From assembly GCF_003369915.1 (NCBI RefSeq), contig NW_022881603.1, positions 8,787,249-8,851,248 on the forward strand: 64,000 bases of DNA, read 5' to 3'. How positions within the stretch are numbered: position 1 is the stretch's first letter; each line of letters begins with the position of its first letter. The stretch comes from Drosophila miranda (taxonomy: Eukaryota; Arthropoda; Insecta; Diptera; Drosophilidae). Shown one piece after another: positions 33,449 through 43,129 of this stretch. The notes below the pieces were generated by a model. It did no database searches and was not told the origin of the DNA. It saw only the letters and a list, made by a program, of their open reading frames with translations. A program made the translations under genes and the position numbers.

Positions 33449-34933
33449 ATGTCGAATGTATTTGTCCGATTTTTGATCGGAGGCCTGGCCCTACTGGCCG
33501 CCGTTGGCTACAAGAACTACCGCGATCTGGCGGCACCCGGCAAGCGGCCCGATCTCGACAACAATGCCTACTGGGGACCAAAGCTAGGCAAGCAGATCTA
33601 CAAGCTGGAGGGTGTGGGCTTTGAGTACGTATTCAATGCGAATGAGCTGCGCCAGGTGGTGAAATACTGGCGAGATACCTATCTGACCAACTGGAGCGAG
33701 CGCGAGCAGTATCTGAAGAAACTGGATCACTTCCAAACCGAGATACAGGGGTGAGTAGATAAAGCAGCAGCTGCTCAGCTCATTCACCTCATTCTTCGTA
33801 TTGAGAGTTCTAACGAATGGAAACGAATTCTCGGTTCATGCATATTTAGTTTGCAGTTTAAACGCATTAACAATGGACATTGGTAACCTCCTGCTAACCC
33901 CTGTTGCACCTTTTTGCAGATTGAAAATTCACTTTATTCATGCCAAGCCGAGCAAGGAGGCCGGAAAGCAGGGCAAGAAGGTGCTGCCCCTGCTCATGAT
34001 GCACGGCTGGCCGGGAACCGTTCGCGAATTCTACGATTTCATTCCCCTGCTGACCACGCCAAGCGGCAAGAGACTACGTCTTCGAGGTGATTGCGCCCAG
34101 CTTGCCGGGCTATGGATGGTCTCAGGTAGGTCTAAGAGGAAAACGCTTTTCACTGGACATCCCATCAAAAACATGACTGCTTCTCCTCCTTCTGCTATTA
34201 GGGATCTTCAAAGACTGGCTTTGGAGTGGCCCAAGTGGCAGTGGTGATGCGTAATCTGATGCTGCGTCTGGGCTTTGAGAAGTTTCTCGTCCAGGGCGGT
34301 GACTGGGGCTCGCTGATAGGCTCCAATGTGGCCGCGCTTTTCCCGGAGAATGTGCTCGGCTATCACTCGAACATGAGCGCCAACAACAGTCCCATGGGCA
34401 GCCTGAAGCTGGTCCTGTCCTTTGTCTTTCTCAGCTGGTTCGTCGACGGCCAGTTCGCGCATTTCTACAGGGGCGCTGGTGGCCTCTTCAAGACCATCAT
34501 GGAGGAGATGGGCTATGCCCACATCCAGGCCACCAAGCCGGACACTGTGGGCAATGCTCTGATCGATAACTCTATTGGGCTGGCCTCCTACATCCTGGAA
34601 AAGTTCTCAACGTGGACGAATCCCACGTTCATGGACAACGTCATGATCTACTATGTGACCAACTCGATCACCACCTCCATACACCTGTACTCAGAGTCGA
34701 TGAACAAGGCACAACTTGCCCTGGCTGTCGACTCGGTGCCCATTACGGCCAAGACTGGATGCACTCGATTCGCTCATGAAATCGCACACAACCCCGATGC
34801 CATTCTGGCCAACAAATTCCCCAATCTGGTGCACAGCACCTATTTCGAGGACGGCGGACATTTTCCGGCCTTCGAGCTACCGGAGCAGCTGTACGCAGAC
34901 TTCACGGCCTTTGTGCAGAAAGCCGATCTCTAA
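33449..34933 (+). pseudogene. Jheh2: Jheh2 homologue: frameshift plus two in-frame losses
   Basis: Exons: 33449-33750, 33920-34125, 34202-34933. The ATG at 33449 has a membrane anchor (VRFLIGGLALLAAVGY). HGWPGT, GGDWGS and GGHFPA mark the alpha/beta-hydrolase core. Three abnormalities are visible. First, between KQIYK and LEGVGFEY about 32 residues of the EHN domain are absent compared with Jheh1. Second, exon 2 is 206 bp where intron phases require 205; an extra base near 34070 (GGCAAGAGACTAC) throws the rest of the exon out of frame. Third, after WTNPTF about 17 residues present in Jheh3 are missing, in frame. The frameshift lies upstream of the catalytic Asp, so no active enzyme is expected. 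Confidence 0.88.
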
Positions 34934-35705
34934 TCGAATTTCGTATTCGCTTGGAATGCAATAAATACGCTTATGTTTTTCTCTGTTTAAGCAATCGCAT
35001 TCACCGCTGTTAAGAATGGCGATATCTGCTTTGAAAATTAAACTAAACCCAAACTATATGATAGCACTGGTCTTATCTTATGTGAAAACCGAAAGTTAAA
35101 GAGCCACGCATACATACAAGAGTCCCTACGAATACATATATGTACATATATATTTATCAGAGCTTAGACAACTCTTACATAATATGTGGAGATCAGAATA
35201 CCTTAGCAACGGGTACGCATTGTATACCCTCTATCAAAGCTTTTTTCACATCGAAATACTCCCAAGCCAGTTCCTAATAAGAGAGTAGAAGCTTAGGCTA
35301 CCTGTGGGACTGGGGGTCCGTCTCCGTTCCAGCTGCGTCGCAAAATATATCATTTAACGACGACCCTCTCCATGATCACTCTCGCCCAAAAACAAGCCCC
35401 AGACTTGAACGATCCGGAGAGCCCCTACAGAGTTTCAAGTGGATCCAAAGTACACCCCACGATATGCCTTAACTAATAAACTCTTCGTGGGCCGGCGTAG
35501 GGCATTAGTTTGTCAAACAAAAATGCTTATCATCATGAGTTAAATGTTCAAGAGCTGCGCCCACCACAATGATCCTCATTTCTGGGACAGAGCTGCAGTC
35601 TAGGAGAATTGATAGTCAGCATGCCATTTGCTATAGTCCGATTGGGCGACGGCGGGACCGGTCATTGTGAGTTGAACTCTGGTGGTATAAGGTAATCGCT
35701 TCGTT
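34934..35705. other. Intergenic DNA between Jheh2 and Jheh3
   Basis: About 770 bp without a gene. It contains the Jheh2 polyadenylation signal (AATAAA, about 34960) and a short TATA/CATA-rich patch near 35140. The Jheh3 promoter is presumably in the last 200 bp; no clear core element is visible. Confidence 0.5.
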
Positions 35706-37305
35706 ATGTCCGTCACACTGAAAATTCTGGTGCTGGTGCCGGCCATTGGCGGCGGCCTAATCTATAAGAATGTCAGCCAGCTCTGGGCAGATTTGCCTGC
35801 CCCGAAACTGGATCCGCAGGAATGGTGGGGCGATGAGGCCCAGCCCAAGGACTATGCAGCCTATCTGGCCAACAGCTCGGAGGTGATTGGCAATCAGCTC
35901 AGCTATCCGGAGAAGGTAAGCTTCTAAGAAAAGTATGAAGTACATTCTAACCGTGCCTTCCGTAGACGATCACGGATTTGTTTACTCGCTTGAATCGCAC
36001 TCTGCGCCTCACTCCCCCACTGGAGGGCGTGGCCTTTGAGTACGGATTCAACACGGACTATCTTAAGGAAGTGGTGGAGTACTGGAGAGACGATTACCTG
36101 CCGCGTTGGCGCGAACGTGAAGTCTTCCTTTGGTAATTCAATCACTTCACCACCGATATTCAGGTGTGAGGCGATAAGCTCTTATCAGCCACCAGAGCGA
36201 GTCGAATGATAGTGTTGATTGACAATTTCAGGCTACGCATGCACTTCCTCCACCTGATGGTCTACGACGAGAACAAGGTGGGCAAGCAGCACTATCCGGT
36301 GCTCCTGCTGCACGGCTGGCCGGGATCGGTCCGCGAGTTCTACGATCTGATTCACCTGCTCCATCAGTCCAATCTGGATAAGAACAACAAGTACATCTTC
36401 GACGTGATTGTGCCCAGTTTGCCAGGCTATGGCTGGTCCCAGGTAGGTTTATATTAAACTATAATAATCTCCATGTAACTATCTCTCTGTTCCCCCCACA
36501 GGGCACGTCACGTAAGGGGCTTGGACCTGCCCAAGTGGCCGTGATAATAAGCAACCTTATGGCACGCCTGGGGTACACTAAGTACTTCATTCAGGGCGGC
36601 GATTGGGGCAGCATCATTGGCAGCCACATGGCCACCCTCTTCCCGGAGAACGTCCTCGGCTATCACTCCAATCTGTGCAGCAGCACGAGCCCGAAGTCCC
36701 ATGTAATGGGTGCGCTGGCCGGGCTGTGGCCCAGTCTCTTTGTGCCCAGTGGCTTCGAGGACCTATTCTTCCCAAAGTCGGGCCAGCTGAGCTATCTGAT
36801 TGAGGAGAGCGGCTACTTCCACTTGCAGGCCACCAAGCCGGACACCATTGGCGCAGCTCTCACCGATAACCCAGTCGGCCTGGCCGCTTATATTCTGGAA
36901 AAGTTCTCCACGTGGACCAATCCAAGCTACCGGTCCCTGGCCGATGGCGGCATCACGAAGCGCTACACGATGGACGCCCTGCTGGACAACGTGATGATCT
37001 ACTTTTTGACCAACTCGATCAACACCTCGCAGCGCCTGTACGCCGAGCCCTACAGCAAGGAGCAGCGTGGACTGCTGCTGGAACGCGTCCCCACCCCGAT
37101 ACCAACTGGGTGTGCCCGCTTCAAGAGCGATATCATGCATTTCCTGGATATTCAGCTGAAGCATAAGTTCCCGAACCTGATACACAGCACCTATCACAAG
37201 CAGGGCGGACACTTTGCTGCCCTTGAGGTTCCCAAAGTGCTGCACAAGGATTTCCTAGAGTTCGTCAAGAAGGTGGAACAGAAGTTTAATATTAAGCCAT
37301 TGTAG
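35706..37305 (+). pseudogene. Jheh3: Jheh3 homologue with premature stop in exon 2
   Basis: Exons: 35706-35915, 35966-36165, 36232-36442, 36502-37305. It has one more intron than Jheh1 and Jheh2, in the EHN region. Exon 2 reads normally through EYWRDDYLPRWREREVFLW and then hits TAA at 36134-36136, where the paralogues have Lys (FNKFKQY, LKKLDHF); the frame continues FNHFTTDIQ after it. The exon 2 end is CAGGT/gtgagg instead of the CAGGG/gt seen in Jheh1 and Jheh2, which would change the conserved Gly before LRMHF to Val. Downstream exons keep HGWPGS, GGDWGS and GGHFAA and are otherwise open. The stop precedes the hydrolase domain, so the product would be a stub of about 126 residues. Confidence 0.88.
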
Positions 37306-37346
37306 TTTTATTTTTTTAAGTTCAATAAAAAGGCCCGCTCTGCTGA

Positions 37347-37670
37347 TATCGATAGCTCCGATCGATAGCACGAATATCATATCCCTGCACGTCACTGCAT
37401 CCTGGAATGGAAGCATTGGAAATGGTCGGACAATCGAAAAGTGGCGGCAACAAGTAAGGACAAAGGAAACGAACGATAGTAGTGAAAAGGAAAACTGAAA
37501 AAATTTACGTGTTGGCCTCGCTCCACATAAGTTTGACTTTCCGAAAATCAATCCGCAGTCAATTTTCCGTTTGAATCTCAAGCGGTCTAGCCCAACAAAT
37601 CTTTCAGTGAACATAGTAAACGGAAATATCGCACAATGAGTGACCTTAAATTGACCGTAGCCCTAACCAG
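37347..37670 (+). pseudogene. Promoter and first codons of a host gene, cut by LTR insertion
   Basis: A TATCGATA palindrome (DRE, the DREF-binding motif of housekeeping promoters) is at 37347-37354, just after the Jheh3 polyadenylation signal. A leader-like stretch follows. At 37636 an ATG in good fly context (CACAATGAG) opens MSDLKLTVALTS, after which the LTR of the tandem retroelement begins at 37671. The rest of the gene is not in the window. I cannot identify it. That this is a real start codon is inference from the DRE, spacing and start context. Confidence 0.5.
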
Positions 37671-40080
37671 TGTAGTGGTCGCTTGTCGGGCGGATAGGAA
37701 AGCATATTTGTGTTCTTCGCCTGAAAGTATGCCCGATGGTATTTGTACAATTTATATATTTATGTATATTATATATATAAATATATTTATATATATTATA
37801 TTATTTATACAAGTATATATCACACCTCACCGAGATACTTATTAATTATTAAGTTTAGTCCCCATAGTTAGTGTATAGTTAGGTTGGCTTAATTTCTTGT
37901 TGTGGTGTTACATGTTAAATGTTCCTGGTCGTGTGGGGGCTAGCACCATCTAGGGTTGATCGTGCAAAGGATCGTGCAAAGGCAGATCCGGAGAACAAAA
38001 TTTTTGTTGGTCAGTAGATCCGCCCAAATCTTTCTTTCTCTTCGTGGCCGTACAAGCATTCAGTTGCGCGGTGAGAAAAAAAAAATAATAAAAATAAAAT
38101 TACACCGCCGTAAACAACCGTGGTGGGAAACCAAAGTGCACTCGATCGGGAAAAAAGAACCCAAGAAAGCAGATTGGGCTCTAATCGAAAACTTTCCGCT
38201 TGGAGGTGAGCAGCCCCAACACAAAAAAAAAACACCTGGAGAAAGAAGGAATTAGCACCTCAACCAAATCCCCCTATTTTCGCAGTGCCAGTTCCAACCG
38301 GAATCGGCACTTAGTTTGGGAATTATCCAAAAGCTGCAGCCCGAGCTTTAAGCCCCTGCACTACGAACCAGCTGATCCACCAAGTCGCGGGCAGTGAACT
38401 TTGGCTGCGCGAGACGAGGACAGCCGTCTGAACGGGCTTAGTGCGGCGAATTGGCGTAATCGTTTCGCATTCAAAACCGGGCCAAGAAACGGAAACCGGT
38501 GCTTGCAGTCAGCGTAGGACCGAAGCCGCTTAAATGTTCCTACCGGGCGGGAAAAAATAGTGCACCACGTGTGTACATAACCTCCCGGCGACCCCTAGTG
38601 GTATCGCCTCTCTTGTTCTTCTCGTGATTCGGCCTAGCTGTTCCAAACGTTTATTTAAAGTGCAGTGGAGGCCAGCGTTTGTCTTATGTGCACGTTAGTG
38701 TCATTATGTAGGCTGAATGAAAACTGTAAGAGATGTGCTCACATACATATGTATACACCGCCCACTGAAAGCCACTGAGGCCAGTAAGATCCCACCGTGA
38801 CTCGCATTCCCTTGAACCTCGCAGTCCGTTGATATGTCTGTTTTTGTGTATTTGGATATACTTAGTGTTAATTGTAGACAGAAAAAAAAAACACAGAAAA
38901 AAAAAAACCCACCAACACATGGAAAGTTTGAAAATGCATTTGATAAAAGTTTAAAAGTTTGAGCTTAAAAGCGTCCGCTCGGCCGGGTCCCATCCGCGAG
39001 CTTATGCCATGTAGCACGCGCTGTACGATTTTGTTTTTGGTTTGCAGGTAAAAGTTTAATGCTCCCACACACAGCCACACGCCCAGCTACGAAAGATCTT
39101 TCGCCGCGGGAACACAAACAAAAACTGAGTGAGCTTTATAATATACCAACAACATTACATTTTATTGCCTCCCAAAATTCCGCGAGCGGGGCAAAAGCTT
39201 CTTTCTTTTTTGCTAGAGCTGTTTGTCGGTCGTTGACCTCACACTTTTAAAGTAGTCACAGCTGATTGGCCTTCTGCCTTTACAATACGCTTGGTAGAAC
39301 GAATAGTATGTCCAACTACTCCCTGAAGCCGATGTGCTGGGACATGTGTACCTATATTGCGCTATAGTATTATCTTTCTATCTAAGGAAAAATCATTAGT
39401 TTATATCGCACTATAAAATATCGTATATGCACTTATAACTATTTACACTTAACGTATTTATTTATCTAAATATTCGCTAGTAATAATAGCTATATCTCTT
39501 GTGACGCTTTTCGTTCCTCCTTTTGTCCATTTAGCCTTGTCTTGGAGTTCTCGGTTAGTGTTTCTTTTTTCTTGTAACATGACTATAGTATCTGAATATA
39601 GTTTCTAATAAAATGCTTTTTAAGATGAATATGTGCTAGACGTTACCGCAGTTAGGGGAACCATGCCGCTCGTGAGCGAAATAGGATGACCAATACCGGA
39701 CACTCCAGGGATCCTGATATTATTATTGGCTCTTTCAGGATCATGGTAGGGTGGGCGTGGCACGACTCCGTGCCAGCAAAACAGAGATGTCCGCCGCGGT
39801 GGTAGATCCCTACTCCTTCTCTGCACTATCTTTGCCCCACTATACTTTCCGTACCCCTAACGATCCTTTCCTTGTCTGTCCCCCTCCCATTCCCAAAAAG
39901 AGTACGCGAATTTTAATAAAATAATACCAGCAGGAGCGAAGCAACCTAACTGGAGGGTTACCCCAAAGAACCCATCCCCATTTCCGACCAGAGATCAGCC
40001 GTGGAAGCGAGCGCGTACTCCTTCTCAGTTAGCCGACCACCAGCTTCATCGTGCGAAGATTCTCTTCGTTACTCGTTACA
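37671..40080 (+). repeat. 5' LTR of tandem gypsy-type element (element A), about 2.4 kb
   Basis: Starts TGTAGTGGTCGCTTG, the sequence that follows the polypurine tract of copy 1 at 46225, and ends near CTCGTTACA before the primer site. At about 2.4 kb it is an unusually long LTR; Gypsy12 of D. melanogaster has one of similar size, from memory. It holds an AT microsatellite (37755-37810) and A-runs. It encodes nothing obvious. The first 1.2 kb and last 0.65 kb match the middle LTR closely; 38871-39423 is absent there. Confidence 0.85.
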
Positions 40081-40097
40081 GTAATAATTATTTTATT

Positions 40098-40115
40098 TGG
40101 CGCCCAACGTGGGGC
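40098..40115 (+). other. Element A copy 1 primer-binding site
   Basis: TGGCGCCCAACGTGGGGC follows the LTR end by about 17 bases. The same 18 bases serve as the lysine-tRNA (type 1,2) primer site in some retroviruses, from memory. The identical site in copy 2 is at about 50301-50318. Confidence 0.8.
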
Positions 40116-41294
40116 CGAAAGGCCTGAAGGTCAGGGTTGACGTAATTGTAAACGTTACAAAGCGGAGTTACATTAACTTATATGGTTGTGTGTGACCCCA
40201 GCCAAACTTGACCCCGAAGCAGAAAAATTGTTGAGAAAGTCCATAACACCTGCGAGCAGTGCATAGTCATGCACTGGCTTAAGACTTTTGTTCCCTGTTT
40301 CCCACCCCCCTTCCTTAAAGCCTTCCTTTTGTCCTGGAATTGGATCCTGTGATGGTAGATGCTTATTAGTTTCCGATAACGTTTAGCCCGCATCGGAGTA
40401 TGATCCATAACCCTTGTTCGATGGTAAGCTGCTCTGGAATCGATAATAGCTTAACCATAGCTTTATTGCCGAGCAGTATATGCCATAGCAGTGAAATCTA
40501 GATGGATTCACTGGTATGTGGAAGTTGGCTGGACACAGGGTTATTAGTGGAGTAAATCTACGACCTGCCGCTACACAGAAGCGTATTAGTGAATACATTC
40601 GCCCGTATCCCTTGGAAATTGACAGGTACCTTGGGTAGCTTTGGTTCAGTTGTCGCCGGAGTAAGCTAGAAGAATCCAAATTTTTTTTTGTTGCCGCTCA
40701 ACTCGAATCGGGGTTATTAGGGTGCCTCCGTCTTTTGTTTCTCTCTCTACTTTCTAGTGATTGGTCTATTCGTGCGCCGATTTATACAGCAGGTTATCGC
40801 CGGCCGAACGTGGTACCCCTGGGGCTGGGGCGTTTCTTCGTGCTACGCTTCCGGCCCGGACCGATAATGGCTGCGGAAAAGGTATAGGTCGTAGCACGCA
40901 GAGACTATTACAAACTCCCCGTAACCGCTTCGGTAATGTTTCCTCGATGGGCGGCTGACGAACACCGTCGTGATCCTGGTATGGGCACGCGTGCAAGAAC
41001 GTCGTCCGTCCCTATGTTTAGGCGTTCGCCGCAGACAGGAAGTGGCCTAGAGCTACTACTTGGGTCACGATTGCCGAAGATACCTTTTCTTTATTTCCCC
41101 CTTTTTCGCTCTACCACGCTTAGTTATTGGCAACCTTTCGGAGGGAAAGGGTTGCATGGTTTCCCCCAAAATCTCTCTATCAAAGATCGTTTTTTTTGCT
41201 TTCCCCGTTATTATTGTTTTTTTTGTTAATATTTGTCTGAACTAGATTTATAGGAACGTGCTGAAAGCTAGTTAATATATAGGATAACTTTACA
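40116..41294 (+). other. Element A leader (copy 1)
   Basis: About 1.2 kb between primer site and gag with only short overlapping frames. It is repeated almost exactly at 50319-51495, so it is retroelement leader, not host DNA. Confidence 0.8.
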
Positions 41295-42917
41295 ATGCCG
41301 GTAGACCGAAGCCCGGATTATAGGATTCAGCCAAAAGAGAGCGAAACCGTTTGCTGTGTATGCACGCAAGAAGTCGAATACCCAGGCCAACTATTAGCTA
41401 CCAGCTGTAACCATAATTTCCATCCCACCTACTTTAGTGCACGTTCAGGAAATAAGAAAGTCTGTCCAGTGTGCAGACCTGCGCTGAGCAAATCGACCCT
41501 TAATTTGGCAGAAGAACTAGAAGCAGCTCAAGCCTCAGGCAACCAACCAGGGGCAGTTGCAGTGACCAGATCCCGTTCGAAAACACTTAAATCACAGCAA
41601 AACCAATTATCCGCTGCCTATATGCAGAGTGGGGTCCGAAGTGTTAGCCAACCCGAAGGGCCTAGTGTGTCCGGTCCAATGGCCGCTCCAGATCGTCCTA
41701 GAGGCCAACCGCCAAATTCTGCGGCAGCAGTGGTGGCAGCTTCAGCAGCTCGAACGGGTCTGCCAGCCACGGATGGTAGATTGCAACAGACCATTGCGGA
41801 CGCAGTGACAGCCGCACTAGCACAGCACACTCAAATGCTAGCTAACGCGATTGAAGCTGGGTTTCAAAGATTGTCGCTCCAGAATGCAGCTCCAGTTCCA
41901 ACGGAAAGGGTACACCCAGCCCATAGGCAGTCCTCTCCCGTTAGGTCAAATCAATTCTTTGAGCAACTCTTTAGGTTATCCGCCAGGGAAAACGCAGCAT
42001 TGCCAAACTCAGCGTCCGAGCGACCGACTAACTTGTCAGCCCCACCCGTGTCGCAGCAATCACATCAGTTGCGCGCGGATCGGATTAGCCAGATAATCGC
42101 GAACTGGAAGTTGAGATTCTCAGGGCGCTCCTCTATGTCAATAGATGATTTTTTGTATCGCGTCGAAGCTCTGACCAGCCAGACATTAGATAGCAATTTT
42201 GAATTGTTATCTCGCTACGCGAGCAACCTGTTCGAAGGAAGCGCGGGTGAATGGTACTGGAGGTATAATAAAAGCGTACCAAGAGTGCGCTGGATTGATC
42301 TCTGTATTGCTCTGAGATCGCATTTTTCGGACGGCAGAACAGATTTAGAAATCAGAACTGCGATCACCCAGAGGAAGCAGAAAGTCAACGAACCGTTTGA
42401 CAGTTTTTATGAGGCCATAGTGGCGCTTGCAGACAAGCTCGTGCAGCCGATGACCGAGCAGTCCTTGTTAGAGGTGTTGCGAGCAAATCTGCTCAATGAG
42501 ATACAACATGAGATTTTATATGTGCCCATACCGAACATTGTGCAGTTGCGACAAGTGGTCCGCAAGCGTGAAAGGTTCATCGAAAACACTGCTAAGCCAA
42601 TCCCGGCTACTCGACGATTTGTTCCTCGCAGTCAGGTGAACGAAATGTCCATACAGACAGAAGGTCTGGCAGAAGCCGATTCGGAAGAAGCTGACGCTTT
42701 TGATATCGACGCGATGACGCTTTCTTGCTGGAATTGCAATAAACAAGGCCACCGATATCAAGAGTGCGAAGCAGAGCGTAAAGTATTCTGTTATGGATGT
42801 GGTAAGCGGGACACATATAAACCATCGTGCCGAAAATGTAGCTCGTCAAAAAACGAGTTGGCTCGTGCACCGATATCGAGTGCACGCAAGTTAGTGTCGA
42901 AGGCAACGAATACGTAG
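41295..42917 (+). CDS. Gag of element A, copy 1, with RING-like N-terminus
   Basis: An uninterrupted 540-codon frame. Residues 17-60 form a RING-type cluster (CCVCTQEVEYPG ... SCNHNFH ... KVCPVC), though one expected Cys after the His pair is Tyr (HPTYF). A Gln/Ser/Ala-rich linker follows, then a capsid-like domain (about 255-430; NWKLRFSGRSSMSIDDFLYR and GSAGEWYWRY). At the end is a zinc knuckle CWNCNKQGHRYQEC followed by a second Cys cluster (CYGCGKRDTYKPSCRKC). The pol protease lies in another frame downstream. This is the best preserved gag of the tandem pair. Confidence 0.85.
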   Translation: MPVDRSPDYRIQPKESETVCCVCTQEVEYPGQLLATSCNHNFHPTYFSARSGNKKVCPVCRPALSKSTLNLAEELEAAQASGNQPGAVAVTRSRSKTLKSQQNQLSAAYMQSGVRSVSQPEGPSVSGPMAAPDRPRGQPPNSAAAVVAASAARTGLPATDGRLQQTIADAVTAALAQHTQMLANAIEAGFQRLSLQNAAPVPTERVHPAHRQSSPVRSNQFFEQLFRLSARENAALPNSASERPTNLSAPPVSQQSHQLRADRISQIIANWKLRFSGRSSMSIDDFLYRVEALTSQTLDSNFELLSRYASNLFEGSAGEWYWRYNKSVPRVRWIDLCIALRSHFSDGRTDLEIRTAITQRKQKVNEPFDSFYEAIVALADKLVQPMTEQSLLEVLRANLLNEIQHEILYVPIPNIVQLRQVVRKRERFIENTAKPIPATRRFVPRSQVNEMSIQTEGLAEADSEEADAFDIDAMTLSCWNCNKQGHRYQECEAERKVFCYGCGKRDTYKPSCRKCSSSKNELARAPISSARKLVSKATNT

Positions 42918-43129
42918 TAACCGGGGCTACGTCAAGCTCACTCCCCCTACCTCCTGACATGATAACGACCACTATGATACCAGTACAGGACGACGAGAAA
43001 CGACCCCTGCGCCTAGCAAAACTCGAGACCGTAAGCGTAGAAAGCTGTTCCGCACGCAGAGTAAAAATGCGCGCAGAGCATTATTAGCCTCTTTATTAGT
43101 AATATCACTGACCTACGACCCTACGCCAA

